Positions 34,356-44,391 are shown, counted from the first letter of the stretch. The stretch: 47,028 bases of DNA from an uncultured Bacilli bacterium (GCA_934140355.1 CAKPBH010000007.1:1-47028), one strand, 5' to 3'. Notes: generated by a model from the letters alone, not told the origin. Translations and numbers: made by a program.

Positions 34356-35753
34356 ATGGATGTTGATGAATTATGGAGAAATTTTTTAGAAATAATAAAA
34401 AATAGTATATCATCTTTGTCTTATGAAACTTGGTTTAAAGACACAAAACTAGTTACTATTAGAAATAATACTGCTGTAATAATTGTCCCTATGCCCGTTC
34501 ATAAAAAGCATTTAATGGAAAATTATAAGGATATCATTGAGAAAAAATTTAAACAACTAACTGGAACTATTTTTGATTTTGTTTTTTTATTGGATGATGA
34601 ATGGAATCAGCAGAAAGAATCAGAAAATGCTAGTTTAGACGAAAAAAATACTAATCAAGATGAGCATATAGCCAAAAAGAAAGAAAATTTCGTAGTTAAT
34701 TTTGAAAAAGCAAATTTAAATAGAAATTATAGCTTTGATAATTTTATTGTTGGAAATTCAAATCGATTTGCCTTTACCGCTTCAATGGCTGTAGCTGAAA
34801 AACCAGGTAAAGCTTACAATCCTTTATTTTTATATGGAAAAAGTGGCCTAGGAAAAACACATTTAATGCATTCAATAGGGAATTATATTTTAGAGAATAC
34901 CGACTTAAAAGTATTGTATATTTCTAGTGATAAATTTGTTAATGATTTTATCAATGCTGTTCGGAATAACGATAAAGAAAATTTCAAAAAAATAGAAAAT
35001 TTTAAGGCTAAGTACCGAAATATTGATGTTTTGATGATAGACGATATTCAATTTTTGGGGAACGCTACAAAAGGACAAGAAGAATTTTTTCATACTTTTA
35101 ATGAACTATATAATGAGAATAAACAAATAGTTATTGCGTCTGATCGCTCAGTAGACGATTTAAAAATGTTAGAAAATAGATTATTAACAAGATTTAATTG
35201 GGGACTTACTGCTAATATTACTCCTCCTGATTTTGAGCTTAGAATGAGCATACTTGAGCGAAAAATAGCTCATCAAGAGTCTGCTAAAGATGTTCCTAAA
35301 GAAGTAATAGAGTATATTGCAAATAACTTTGCTTCTGATGTTAGACAACTAGAAGGGGCTATTACTCGGGTTTTTGCCTATGCATTAATGATGAATAAAG
35401 GAAAAGTTGATTTAGATATTGCGATAGATGCATTAAAAGATCAACTAACAGATAGAAGTGTTTATAAAAATGATGTTCATAGAATTCAAACGGTAGTTTG
35501 TGATTACTTTAAAATAACTTTAGATGATATAAAAGGGAAAAAAAGGAGTCAAAATATAAATTATCCTAGACAAGTAGCGATATATTTATGTAGAATATTG
35601 GCAAATGAATCTTTTCCTAAAATAGGTACTTATTTTGGTGGCAGAGATCATTCTACTATAATGAGTTCTTACAGAAAAATAGAAAAGGATCTGCAAACAA
35701 ATGAACAATTAAAAATAGTAATTAAAGAACTTAAGCAACAACTTTCACCTTGA
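34356..35753 (+). CDS. dnaA: Chromosomal replication initiator DnaA
   Basis: A 465-residue AAA+ initiator. Domain I begins LWRNFLEIIKNSISSLSYETWF. There is an acidic linker, then the AAA+ domain with Walker A GKSGLGKT at 161-168 and Walker B VLMIDDIQFL. Domain IV carries the box-binding signature FGGRDHSTIMSSYRKI. The ATG at 34356 follows GGAGGG; an upstream in-frame ATG at 34320 has no ribosome binding site. It ends in TGA, one of the genes showing that TGA is a stop here. DnaA-box clusters lie on both sides. Confidence 0.98.
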   Translation: MDVDELWRNFLEIIKNSISSLSYETWFKDTKLVTIRNNTAVIIVPMPVHKKHLMENYKDIIEKKFKQLTGTIFDFVFLLDDEWNQQKESENASLDEKNTNQDEHIAKKKENFVVNFEKANLNRNYSFDNFIVGNSNRFAFTASMAVAEKPGKAYNPLFLYGKSGLGKTHLMHSIGNYILENTDLKVLYISSDKFVNDFINAVRNNDKENFKKIENFKAKYRNIDVLMIDDIQFLGNATKGQEEFFHTFNELYNENKQIVIASDRSVDDLKMLENRLLTRFNWGLTANITPPDFELRMSILERKIAHQESAKDVPKEVIEYIANNFASDVRQLEGAITRVFAYALMMNKGKVDLDIAIDALKDQLTDRSVYKNDVHRIQTVVCDYFKITLDDIKGKKRSQNINYPRQVAIYLCRILANESFPKIGTYFGGRDHSTIMSSYRKIEKDLQTNEQLKIVIKELKQQLSP

Positions 35754-35755
35754 GT

Positions 35756-35875
35756 TGTGGAGATTAAAAATTTTTTCCACTAATATTGTGGAAAAAAAAA
35801 CAAGCTTAATAAAGGATATATTAAGTTTTCCACAGTTTCCACATCATAATAAATAATAAGAAGAAAGAAGGAAGA
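35756..35875 (+). promoter_or_regulatory. oriC: oriC right part: DnaA boxes and AT-rich unwinding segment between dnaA and dnaN
   Basis: DnaA-box variants at 35756-35764 and 35787-35795 (minus strand), TTTTCCACT 35773-35781, TTTTCCACA 35826-35834 and GTTTCCACA 35835-35843. The last two are adjacent and are followed by a run of AAT/AAG/GAA triplets (35848-35872). This resembles the DnaA-trio unwinding element placed after the boxes in Bacilli origins. The boxes are clear; the trio is tentative. Confidence 0.8.
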
Positions 35876-35881
35876 TATATA

Positions 35882-36997
35882 ATGAAATTTATTATAAAAC
35901 AAGAAATATTATTAGAAAGTTTATATCATGCATCTAGAGCCATTTCTCCAAGAAACCTTATTCCCATTTTAACAGGAATTAAATTTGATTTAAAAGAGGA
36001 GGGTCTATATTTATCTGCTAGCGATTCAGATATTTCTATACAGTGCTTTATTCCTAAAGAAGATATTATTGAAGTGTTTGAATATGGAAGTATTGTCATT
36101 GGAGGAAAATACATTGTTGAAATTATCAAAAAATTACCAAATTCAGATATAACTATTGAGGTAATGGATGAAAACAAAATGATTGTCAGTACTAGTAACA
36201 CAGAATTTAATTTAAATGGAATAAACTCTAATGAATTCCCAAATTTAGATTTGGAAAAAACAAATGAACCAATCTTTATAAAAACTAATTTGATGAAAAA
36301 AATTATTTCTCAAACTTTTTTTGCGACATCAAAAAATGAGTCACGACCATTGTTAACTGGTATTAATTTTAGAATTGATGGTCGTGTTATGGAGGTTATT
36401 GCTACTGATTCTTATAGATTAGCTAAAAAAACAATTTATTTAGACAAAGATTTAGATTATAAAGTAAATATTGTAATACCTGGAAAAAATTTACTAGAAT
36501 TAGATAAAATTATGTGTGATGATAAAGATAACTTAGAATTACATATCTTTGAAAATAAAATATTATTTAAGTATAAGAATATTTTGTTTTTATCTAGATT
36601 GTTGAGTGGTACTTATCCTGCTACTTCTTCAATTATACCAACTGATTTTAAAGTACAAATTAGGTGTAGTTGTGGTGGTTTATTTGAAATGATTGATCGA
36701 GCATCACTGTTGACTTCTGATCGAGATAAAAATATTATTCGCTTAGAGCTTATTGATCAAGATCTTATTATTTCTTCTAATTCTCCAGAGATTGGAAAAG
36801 TAGAAGAAAAAATGCTAGTTGATAGTATGGATGAAATATCTATTTCATTTAGTTCTAAATACATGTTAGATAGTATTAAAAGTTTTGAGACTACAGATAT
36901 TACATTATGTATGAATAATGATAATAGTCCAATTATCATTCAATCAGATGAGGATGAGTCTTTAATTCAATTAGTTTTACCTATTAAAACTTACTAG
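35882..36997 (+). CDS. dnaN: DNA polymerase III beta subunit (sliding clamp)
   Basis: A 371-residue processivity clamp. The N-terminus MKFIIKQEILLESLYHASRAI and ISPRNLIPILTGIKF are typical, as is the central PLLTGINFRIDGRVMEVIATDSYRLAKK and a C-terminus with the clamp fold ending LIQLVLPIKTY. It follows dnaA with the right oriC part between, and has a GAAGGA ribosome binding site. Confidence 0.97.
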   Translation: MKFIIKQEILLESLYHASRAISPRNLIPILTGIKFDLKEEGLYLSASDSDISIQCFIPKEDIIEVFEYGSIVIGGKYIVEIIKKLPNSDITIEVMDENKMIVSTSNTEFNLNGINSNEFPNLDLEKTNEPIFIKTNLMKKIISQTFFATSKNESRPLLTGINFRIDGRVMEVIATDSYRLAKKTIYLDKDLDYKVNIVIPGKNLLELDKIMCDDKDNLELHIFENKILFKYKNILFLSRLLSGTYPATSSIIPTDFKVQIRCSCGGLFEMIDRASLLTSDRDKNIIRLELIDQDLIISSNSPEIGKVEEKMLVDSMDEISISFSSKYMLDSIKSFETTDITLCMNNDNSPIIIQSDEDESLIQLVLPIKTY

Positions 36998-37162
36998 TTA
37001 GTTTGATGATACGATACTACAATAATAAATTTTATTTACTTCAGAAAAATTAACTTAAATTATTTAAACTATTTTTAGTCTATTGTGAAAGTTAATTTTG
37101 GTTGATTTGTCAAAAATTGGTGGAACCTAGCAAAAAGGATTGTTGTAAATTTAAGATTTTTT

Positions 37163-37192
37163 AAGAATAGTTTAGTTTTGCTATTCTTTTTT
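37163..37192 (+). terminator. Terminator after dnaN
   Basis: The 8-bp stem AAGAATAG/CTATTCTT with a 10-nt loop runs into TTTTTTCC, 166 nt after the dnaN stop. Confidence 0.85.
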
Positions 37193-37592
37193 CCTTTTGA
37201 TTATTGAAAATACGTATGTTAGTTTGTTAACTATCTTAATCATTTATGATGATTTTTTTATAAGGAATTGTTCTAGTTTATTATATATTAAATGAATTTA
37301 TATTATATTTACACTATGATATAGAAAAATTGTTTTTATGAAATAGATATTTATGTTGAATCTTTCTTATAGTATGAAGATATTATGTTAATGAAGTAAA
37401 AAAAAATGAATCTGAGGAGTATATTGGGTAATTAATTGAAAAAATTAAACTATTATGGTAGTAAGGAGTTGTTTGGTATAAACTAGGTTGTGACATTTAT
37501 ACAACTAAAAACAATAAATTTTATATAGACATGTAGTTTAGTGACTATTGCTTATCATGAATAATGAAAATATTTGTAAAATATTTATTTTT

Positions 37593-37622
37593 TCGACAAA
37601 AATCGACAAAATTCGACAGATT
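37593..37622 (+). repeat. Three tandem 10-bp iterons upstream of comK
   Basis: TCGACAAAAA, TCGACAAAAT and TCGACAGATT follow each other directly; TCGACA recurs at 37593, 37603 and 37613. The 10-bp period puts each copy on the same face of the helix. The GC-containing TCGAC stands out in surroundings that are almost only A and T. Probably a protein-binding site controlling comK, or an origin-associated element; the binding protein is unknown. Confidence 0.7.
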
Positions 37623-37682
37623 TTTATGTTTTAATAATTATTAATTTCTTTGGTTTTATAAGAAATTAGAGAGGAGGGGGTT

Positions 37683-38171
37683 ATGTTGTTGGATAGTTAT
37701 GAAATAAATGATGAAACGCTTTTAATTATTCCTTATGATTGTGGAAAATCAAAGGTATATGAATACGATGATGAATTTATTGTTAATATGATTCCACTAA
37801 CAATTGTAAAAAATAGTTGTATGTTTTTTGGATCATCTTTTGAAGGTAGAAGGGAAGCTTCTAAAAAAATTATTGGAATTGATATGAAAGTTCCAATTAT
37901 TGTAGAAGAAAGTAAGAATATTATTTTTTTTCCTGTATCTAGCTGTATCAGTAAAAATAGTGCATGGATTTCTTATCAAAACTTAATTCAATATTCAAAA
38001 ATTGATTGTAATTCTTCAAGATTATGTTTCAAAGGTAATAAATTCTTAAAATTAAATATGAAGTATAATTTGATAGATAATCAAGTAATTCGTTGTATTA
38101 AGTTGGATACTTTGCTTTGCAAAAGAAAAAAATTTAATAAAAATATTGGTACTACTACTCTTGAAAATTAG
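37683..38171 (+). CDS. comK: ComK-like competence transcription factor
   Basis: A 162-residue protein matching ComK over nearly its whole length. It has LDSYEINDETLLIIP at the start, then VNMIPLTIVKNSCMFFGSSFEGRREA, corresponding to the B. subtilis PLQIVDRSCRFFGSSYAGR block. It continues with KVPIIVEESKNIIFFPVSS, AWISYQNL and a final YNLIDNQVIR. ComK activates DNA-uptake genes in Bacilli. It is somewhat shorter than B. subtilis ComK (192), lacking the C-terminal tail. It has a strong AGGAGGGGG ribosome binding site. It sits between dnaN and recF, where yaaA usually lies, an unusual place for this gene. Confidence 0.85.
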   Translation: MLLDSYEINDETLLIIPYDCGKSKVYEYDDEFIVNMIPLTIVKNSCMFFGSSFEGRREASKKIIGIDMKVPIIVEESKNIIFFPVSSCISKNSAWISYQNLIQYSKIDCNSSRLCFKGNKFLKLNMKYNLIDNQVIRCIKLDTLLCKRKKFNKNIGTTTLEN

Positions 38172-38202
38172 TAAATAAAAAGAGAAAAATTGATACTTTT
38201 TT

Positions 38203-38229
38203 GAGACTGCTGATAAAGTCTCTTTTTTT
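38203..38229 (+). terminator. Terminator after comK
   Basis: The 6-bp stem GAGACT/AGTCTC with an 8-nt loop is followed by TTTTTTT. Confidence 0.85.
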
Positions 38230-38820
38230 AGTCTCTTTTTCATACAATTTTTAATATCTATCCTTCAAAAATAGGTAACTTTAGTAATTCGTTAGCTAAA
38301 AATTTTGTTCATTTGAATACGTTGAGAATTTTTCTTTTTTAAACTAGAAAGTTTGTGATATTCTGAAACTATTAGTAAAATTAATTTGTCATAGTCTGAA
38401 TTAATTTTATTTAAATATTAATTGAAATAGTATAAAAAATATTTTGGTTTAGTTAAAATATCTATAATTTGATATAAATAAAATAAGTTACAAATATTTT
38501 AGTGAATTATGTAATTATATATTCAATTTTTTATTAGTTTAATATTATTTTAGTATTTTTAATTTAAAAATAGTATTTGATTTGTTGTACAATTTAGTTG
38601 AACTATAGTTACTATTCATAGTTAAATTCTTTATTTTAAAGGAATTATTGACTTTGTAATTTCAAAGATATGTAAAATATAGCTTTTTATATTTTAATTA
38701 GATAAAATTATAAGTTAAAATCATTATAACCAAAAAGTAAAAAGGGTTGTTAGTAGTAACGAATTCTAACAAAAAAATAAAATTATTTGCTTAAATATCT
38801 TTATAAAACAATGCTTTTTA
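38230..38820 (+). other. Intergenic AT-rich region between comK and recF
   Basis: About 590 bp, almost only A and T, without reading frames, hairpins or repeats that I can support. The recF promoter is at its right end. Confidence 0.6.
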
Positions 38821-38829
38821 TGGTATAAT
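38821..38829 (+). promoter_or_regulatory. Extended -10 promoter of recF
   Basis: TGGTATAAT matches the extended -10 consensus (TGnTATAAT) 62 bp before the recF start; no good -35 is seen. Confidence 0.6.
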
Positions 38830-38865
38830 TTAATTGTACATAATTTTGGTAGGTTTGGTGAAAAA

Positions 38866-38901
38866 ATGGATTTTATTATTTATAATTATTATGATAATTA
38901 A
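38866..38901 (+). CDS. Possible 11-codon leader ORF overlapping the recF start
   Basis: ATG at 38866 follows GGTGA with 5-nt spacing and encodes MDFIIYNYYDN before TAA. The recF start codon ATG (38891) lies inside this frame, and recF has no ribosome binding site of its own. Translation of the leader could deliver ribosomes to recF by coupling. This rests only on spacing and is speculative. Confidence 0.3.
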   Translation: MDFIIYNYYDN

Positions 38902-40021
38902 ACGTTTAGTATTAAAAAATTATAGAAATTATGATAATTTAGATATTGAATTATCCTCTGGAATAAATATATTTATTGGAAATAATGCTCAAGGAAAGTC
39001 AAATATTTTAGAATCTATTTTTGTTTTAGCACTTACTAAATCATATATGAATGTTAAAGATCAAAACTTAATAAAATGTGGGAGAAATTTTTCTAGTATT
39101 AGTGGTAACTGTTCGAAAAGCGGTATAAATTTTAAAATGACAGTTTCTATTAAAGATGATGGTAAAAAATTAAGGTTGGATTCTAAGGAAATGAAAAAAT
39201 ATAGTGATTATGTTTCAATACTAAAGGTTTTGATTTTTAGTCCATATAATGTAAATTTTATTAAGGATAGTCCCAATGTTAGAAGAAAAAATATCAATAT
39301 GGTAATAAGTCAATATTCTTCTGGCTATATGAATCTTTTACAAAGATTTAATGTTGTTTTGAAAAAGAGAAATCAATATTTAAAGAATGTTGATTTTACC
39401 AAAGATTATAATCATTATTATTTAAATATTTTAAATGAAAAGTATTGTAGTATTGTTGTAGAAATTTTTTTACTTAGAAAAGATTTTATCGAAAAAATAA
39501 ACTCATATTTGTCAAAAATTTATTTTGAGATTATGGGATATAAAAATTTAGAAATAAAATATGTTAGTAATATTCAATTTTTTGATAATAAGGAAATAAT
39601 GATTAATAGTTTTAAGAAAAATTTAATTGATAACTTTGAAAAAGAAAAGAGATATGGCTCTACTATGTTAGGAATTCATCGTGATGATTTTGTTTTTTAT
39701 CTTGATGGAAAAGAACTGTCTATTTATGGTTCACAGGGGCAGATTCGAGTAGCAATTTTGGCTTTAAAGTTAGCCGAACTTATTCTTTTTAAAGAAAGAG
39801 ATAATGAATATCCAATTTTGCTTTTAGATGATATTTTTAGTGAATTGGATATTGAAAAGAGAAATAGACTAGTAAAGTATATATTGAATGATGTTCAAAC
39901 TATTATAACAACCACTGATATTGAATGTTTGGATTCTGAGTTAATTTCTAAAGCCAAGGTATTTTCAATTTGTAATGGTATGATAGTTGATGTTAGAAAG
40001 AAGGAATGCAAAAATGAATAA
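38891..40021 (+). CDS. recF: DNA replication and repair protein RecF
   Basis: A 376-residue SMC-like ATPase that loads RecA at gaps with RecO/RecR. Walker A is GNNAQGKS at residues 30-37. The signature is YGSQGQIRVAILAL and Walker B is LLLDDIFSELD. The N-terminus MIIKRLVLKNYRNYDNLDIE aligns with the family, fixing the start at 38891; the frame stays open upstream but would add an unusual hydrophobic extension. It overlaps gyrB by 8 nt. Confidence 0.95.
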   Translation: MIIKRLVLKNYRNYDNLDIELSSGINIFIGNNAQGKSNILESIFVLALTKSYMNVKDQNLIKCGRNFSSISGNCSKSGINFKMTVSIKDDGKKLRLDSKEMKKYSDYVSILKVLIFSPYNVNFIKDSPNVRRKNINMVISQYSSGYMNLLQRFNVVLKKRNQYLKNVDFTKDYNHYYLNILNEKYCSIVVEIFLLRKDFIEKINSYLSKIYFEIMGYKNLEIKYVSNIQFFDNKEIMINSFKKNLIDNFEKEKRYGSTMLGIHRDDFVFYLDGKELSIYGSQGQIRVAILALKLAELILFKERDNEYPILLLDDIFSELDIEKRNRLVKYILNDVQTIITTTDIECLDSELISKAKVFSICNGMIVDVRKKECKNE

Positions 40022-41927
40022 TGAACATTATGATGCTTCTGATATTCAGGTTTTAGAAGGATTGGAAGCAGTTCGAAAAAGACCTGGAATGTATATTGGT
40101 AGTACAAGTGAAAAAGGACTCCACCATTTAGTGTGGGAAATTGTTGATAATGCTATAGATGAAGCCTTAGCAGGATATTGTGATGATATAGAAATAACTG
40201 TTAACAAAGATGGTTCTGTGACGGTTAAAGATGATGGTAGAGGAATTCCTGTAGAAGTTCATCCTAAAACTGGTATTTCTACTGTAGAAACAGTTTATAC
40301 TGTTTTGCATGCTGGTGGAAAATTTGGTGGTGGAGGCTATAAAGTAAGCGGTGGTCTTCATGGTGTAGGAGCTTCTGTTGTGAATGCATTAAGTAGATGG
40401 GTGGAAGTTACTGTATATAAAGAAGGAAAGGTTAATTATATTAAATTTGCTAATGGTGGTCATACAATTCAACCTTTAAAAGTTATAGGAGAATGTAGTT
40501 TGGAGAGGACTGGAACTACTGTTACTTTTATGCCTGATGAAACTATTTTTAAAGAAACTACAACTTTTGATTATGATATTTTAAAGACAAGAGTTCGTGA
40601 ATTGGCTTTTTTAAATAAAGGACTTAGAATTATATTAATGGATGATAGAACAAATCAAAAGGATATTTTTATTTATGAGGGTGGATTAAAAGAATTTGTT
40701 GCGTATGTAAATAAAAATAGGACACCTATTCATCAAGATATAGTTTATGTTGAAGGTATGGAAAGTGATATATCTATTGAAGTTGCTCTTCAATATAATG
40801 ATGGTTATAATGCAACTGTTTATTCATTTGTTAATAATATTATTACTCCTGAAGGAGGGACACATGAAGATGGAGTGAAGTTGGCTTTGACAAGAATAAT
40901 TAATAATTATGCAAAAAATAATAAAATGTTAAAAGATAATGATGATCCTTTAAGTGGTGATGATGTTCGTGAGGGAATTACGATGATAATTTCAGCTAAA
41001 GTTCCAGAACCTCAATTTGAAGGTCAAACGAAGACAAAGTTGGGAAATAGTGAAGTTAGAAAAGTTGCAGCTAGTATATTTGCTAAGAGCTTTGAGAGAT
41101 TTTTAATGGAACATCCTAGTGACGCAAAGTTAATTGTAGAAAAAGCAATGACAGCTGCTCGAGCTAGAATAGCTGCTCGTCGTGCTAGAGAATTAACTAG
41201 ACGTAAGGGAGGTCTTGAAGTTACGAATTTTTGGGGAAAATTAACTGACTGTTCTTCAAAGGATGCTACTATATCTGAAATGTTTATTGTCGAAGGTGAT
41301 AGTGCAGCAGGAAGTGCCAAGATGGGACGTGATCCAATAACTCAAGCAATATTGCCAATTAGAGGGAAAATACTTAATGTGGAAAAAGCGAGATTGGATA
41401 GAGTTTTGGCAAACGAGGAAATTAGGACAATGATAACGGCTCTAGGTACCGGAATAGGTGAGGAATTTGATATTTCAAAGTTAAGATATTACAAAATTAT
41501 TATTATGACAGATGCTGATGTAGATGGAGCACATATTAGAACACTTCTTTTAACGCTATTTTATCGATATTTTAGGCCATTAATTGAGAATGGTCATATC
41601 TATGCTGCTCAACCCCCTCTTTATTCAATCAAACATGGTAAAACTATTAAGTATGTAATTGATGAAAATGAACGTGATTCTTATTTGTCTACTTTACCTG
41701 AAAGTACTAAGTATGAGATAGGTAGAATGAAGGGATTAGGAGAAATGAATCCAGAAGAGTTAAGAGAAACTACTATGGGTATTGAACTCAGAACTTTAAA
41801 ACAGATCAAGATGGAAGATGCTATACAGGCTGATGAAATCTTTCAATTGTTAATGGGGGAAGAAGTTGAACCTCGTAGAAAATTTATAGAAGATAATGCA
41901 TTAAATGTAATGAATTTAGATGTGTAG
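40014..41927 (+). CDS. gyrB: DNA gyrase subunit B
   Basis: A 637-residue ATPase subunit of gyrase. It has the GHKL domain with EIVDNAIDEALAGYCD and GVGASVVNALS. The TOPRIM domain has EGDSAAGSAK (Glu427) and DADVDGAHIRTLLLTLFYR, and the C-terminal GLGEMNPEELRETTM box is present. The ATG at 40014 follows AGAAGGA and gives the usual MNNEHYDASDIQVLEGLEAVRKRP-type beginning; an in-frame ATG at 39987 lies inside recF. Confidence 0.98.
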   Translation: MNNEHYDASDIQVLEGLEAVRKRPGMYIGSTSEKGLHHLVWEIVDNAIDEALAGYCDDIEITVNKDGSVTVKDDGRGIPVEVHPKTGISTVETVYTVLHAGGKFGGGGYKVSGGLHGVGASVVNALSRWVEVTVYKEGKVNYIKFANGGHTIQPLKVIGECSLERTGTTVTFMPDETIFKETTTFDYDILKTRVRELAFLNKGLRIILMDDRTNQKDIFIYEGGLKEFVAYVNKNRTPIHQDIVYVEGMESDISIEVALQYNDGYNATVYSFVNNIITPEGGTHEDGVKLALTRIINNYAKNNKMLKDNDDPLSGDDVREGITMIISAKVPEPQFEGQTKTKLGNSEVRKVAASIFAKSFERFLMEHPSDAKLIVEKAMTAARARIAARRARELTRRKGGLEVTNFWGKLTDCSSKDATISEMFIVEGDSAAGSAKMGRDPITQAILPIRGKILNVEKARLDRVLANEEIRTMITALGTGIGEEFDISKLRYYKIIIMTDADVDGAHIRTLLLTLFYRYFRPLIENGHIYAAQPPLYSIKHGKTIKYVIDENERDSYLSTLPESTKYEIGRMKGLGEMNPEELRETTMGIELRTLKQIKMEDAIQADEIFQLLMGEEVEPRRKFIEDNALNVMNLDV

Positions 41928-41937
41928 GAGGGATAAT

Positions 41938-44391
41938 ATGCAAGAAGATAGAGATAAGAAGGTAGCCGTCAATATTGTTGAAGAAATGCGTACTTCTTTT
42001 TTAGATTATTCAATGAGTGTTATTGTTGCAAGAGCAATTCCTGATGTTCGAGATGGATTAAAGCCAGTTCATAGGAGAGTATTGTATACCTTATATGAAG
42101 AAGGAATGACTCCTGATAAGAAATATCAAAAAAGTGCGAATGCTGTGGGTGCTGTTATGGGACATTATCATCCACATGGCGATAGCGCAATTTATGATAC
42201 TATGGTTAGAATGGCCCAAGATTTCACATATCGTCATTGTTTGGTTGATGGGCATGGTAATTTTGGTTCTATTGATGGAGATGGTGCTGCGGCAAGTCGT
42301 TATACAGAGGCAAGATTGGCTAAAATATCAATGGAACTATTAAGAGATTTAAATAAAGATACTGTTGATTTTTCAGAGAATTATGACGGTCAGAGGAAAG
42401 AACCAACAGTTTTGCCTAGTAGATTTCCTAATATTTTAGTGAATGGAAATATGGGAATCGCTGTTGGTATGGCTACTAATATTCCACCACATAATCTTGG
42501 TGAGGTAATAGATGGTTGTGTTGCTTATATAGATAATCCTGATATGGATGTTTCTCAACTTATGCAGTATATTAAAGGACCAGATTTTCCAACAAGTGGT
42601 ATAATTTTAGGAAACAGTGGAATAAAAAAAGCGTATGAAACTGGTAGGGGAACTATCACTATTCGAGGAAAAGTAGAAGTTGTGGAAAAGGCTGGTAAGT
42701 CACATATTATTATTAGTGAGTTACCTTACCAAGTTAATAAAAAGGCTTTAATTTCAAGAATTGGTGAATTAGTTCGTGATAAAGTTTTAGATGGTATTTC
42801 TAATTTGAGTGATGAATCTGCTTTGGAAGGAATAAAAATTGTTATTGATGTTAAAAAAGAAGCAAATGCTAATGTTGTATTAAATAATTTATATAAACAT
42901 ACACAATTACAAGTTTCTTATGGAATTAATTTTTTGATGTTAGTGGATGGAAGACCTAGGACTTTAGGTTTAAAAACTATTTTAGAAAAATATATTGAGC
43001 ATCAAAAACATGTAATTTATAGAAGATGTCAATTTGATTTGAAAAAATATAATGCTAGATTACATATTTTAGAGGGATTAAAAATTGCTTTAGACAATAT
43101 TGATCGAGTAATAAAAATAATTAGAGAATCTGATACTGATGATATTGCTCAAGCGGAATTAATGGCAAATTTTAATTTATCAGAAATTCAATCTCAAGCT
43201 ATTTTGGAAATGCGTTTAAAACGTTTAACTGGAATGGAAAAATCAAAGATTGAAGAAGAAATTGCTGAACTTTTGAAATTAGTAAAAGAGTTAGAAGAAA
43301 TTTTAGCATCTGATGAAAAAATATATAATGTTATTAAGAAAGAGATGTTAGAAATCAAAGAAAAATATGCAAATGATAGAAGGACTTTTATTGATATGAC
43401 AGCAGTTGATTATATTGAGGATGAATCTTTAATTCCAATTGAAAATATAGTTGTTACCCTTACTAATAGAGGTTATATAAAGAGAATTCCAGTTGATGTT
43501 TATAAAACTCAACATCGTGGTGGAGTTGGAGTAAAAGGTATGTCTACAAATGAAGAAGATTTTGTTGAAAATATTATTAATTCTACAACTCATGATTATA
43601 TACTATTTTTCACTTCTAAAGGAAGAGTTTTTAGGATAAAAGGTTATGAAGTTCCTGAATTTGGTAGACAATCAAAAGGACTGCCAATTATTAATTTATT
43701 GAGTTTGGACAAAAATGAAAGAATTACTTCATTATTAAAAATTGAAAAAAATAATAATAAATATAAGTATTTGGTGTTTGCTACTAAACTTGGACTTGTA
43801 AAACGTACTGATATTTCAGAATTTAGTAATATTAGAAACAATGGAAAGAAAGCTATAACTTTAAGAGATAGTGATGAATTGATTTCAGTAAAAAAGACTA
43901 CGGGATTAAATGAAATTTTAATGGCTTCCTCTAATGGTAGAATGGTAAGATTTAATGAAAGTTCTATAAGGGTAATGGGTAGAAGCGCATCAGGAGTAAG
44001 AGGAATTAATCTTGAAAATGAAATTTTAATTAATATGGATGTTGTAATAGAAAATCAAGAGGTTTTAGTAATTACCAAAAACGGCTTTGGCAAAAAAACT
44101 CCTATAGAAGAATATAGAATTACCAACCGTGGTGGTAAGGGAGTTAAAACAGTTAATATTACTGAAAAAACTGGTTGTATTGTTTCATTTGAAGTTATAA
44201 CTTCAAATGATGAGGATGTTATGTTAGTAACAAACGAAGGAATTATTATTCGAATTGATGCTAATCAAATTTCAACAATGAGTAGAGTTACTCAAGGTGT
44301 AAAATTAATAAATTTAAAAGATGATCAATTTGTTAGTACAGTGACAGTTGTTGAAAAATCTGATGGAAGTAAAGAAATATGTTCAGATTAA
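41938..44391 (+). CDS. gyrA: DNA gyrase subunit A
   Basis: An 817-residue DNA-cleaving subunit. The catalytic Tyr122 is in SRYTEARL. The quinolone-resistance region HPHGDSAIYDT keeps Ser83 and Asp87 (E. coli numbering fits exactly), the quinolone-sensitive residues. The C-terminal beta-pinwheel carries the GyrA-box-like RITNRGGKGVKT, which supports GyrA over ParC. AGGAGGG precedes the ATG at 41938, 10 nt after the gyrB stop. Confidence 0.97.
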   Translation: MQEDRDKKVAVNIVEEMRTSFLDYSMSVIVARAIPDVRDGLKPVHRRVLYTLYEEGMTPDKKYQKSANAVGAVMGHYHPHGDSAIYDTMVRMAQDFTYRHCLVDGHGNFGSIDGDGAAASRYTEARLAKISMELLRDLNKDTVDFSENYDGQRKEPTVLPSRFPNILVNGNMGIAVGMATNIPPHNLGEVIDGCVAYIDNPDMDVSQLMQYIKGPDFPTSGIILGNSGIKKAYETGRGTITIRGKVEVVEKAGKSHIIISELPYQVNKKALISRIGELVRDKVLDGISNLSDESALEGIKIVIDVKKEANANVVLNNLYKHTQLQVSYGINFLMLVDGRPRTLGLKTILEKYIEHQKHVIYRRCQFDLKKYNARLHILEGLKIALDNIDRVIKIIRESDTDDIAQAELMANFNLSEIQSQAILEMRLKRLTGMEKSKIEEEIAELLKLVKELEEILASDEKIYNVIKKEMLEIKEKYANDRRTFIDMTAVDYIEDESLIPIENIVVTLTNRGYIKRIPVDVYKTQHRGGVGVKGMSTNEEDFVENIINSTTHDYILFFTSKGRVFRIKGYEVPEFGRQSKGLPIINLLSLDKNERITSLLKIEKNNNKYKYLVFATKLGLVKRTDISEFSNIRNNGKKAITLRDSDELISVKKTTGLNEILMASSNGRMVRFNESSIRVMGRSASGVRGINLENEILINMDVVIENQEVLVITKNGFGKKTPIEEYRITNRGGKGVKTVNITEKTGCIVSFEVITSNDEDVMLVTNEGIIIRIDANQISTMSRVTQGVKLINLKDDQFVSTVTVVEKSDGSKEICSD

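Larger units (their letters stand above)
36998..37682 (+). other. Intergenic region between dnaN and comK
   Basis: 685 bp with no gene on either strand. It contains the dnaN terminator (37163-37188), then about 400 bp of AT-rich sequence in which I see nothing, then three 10-bp repeats and the comK leader. A weak coding or RNA signal cannot be excluded by eye. Confidence 0.6.
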
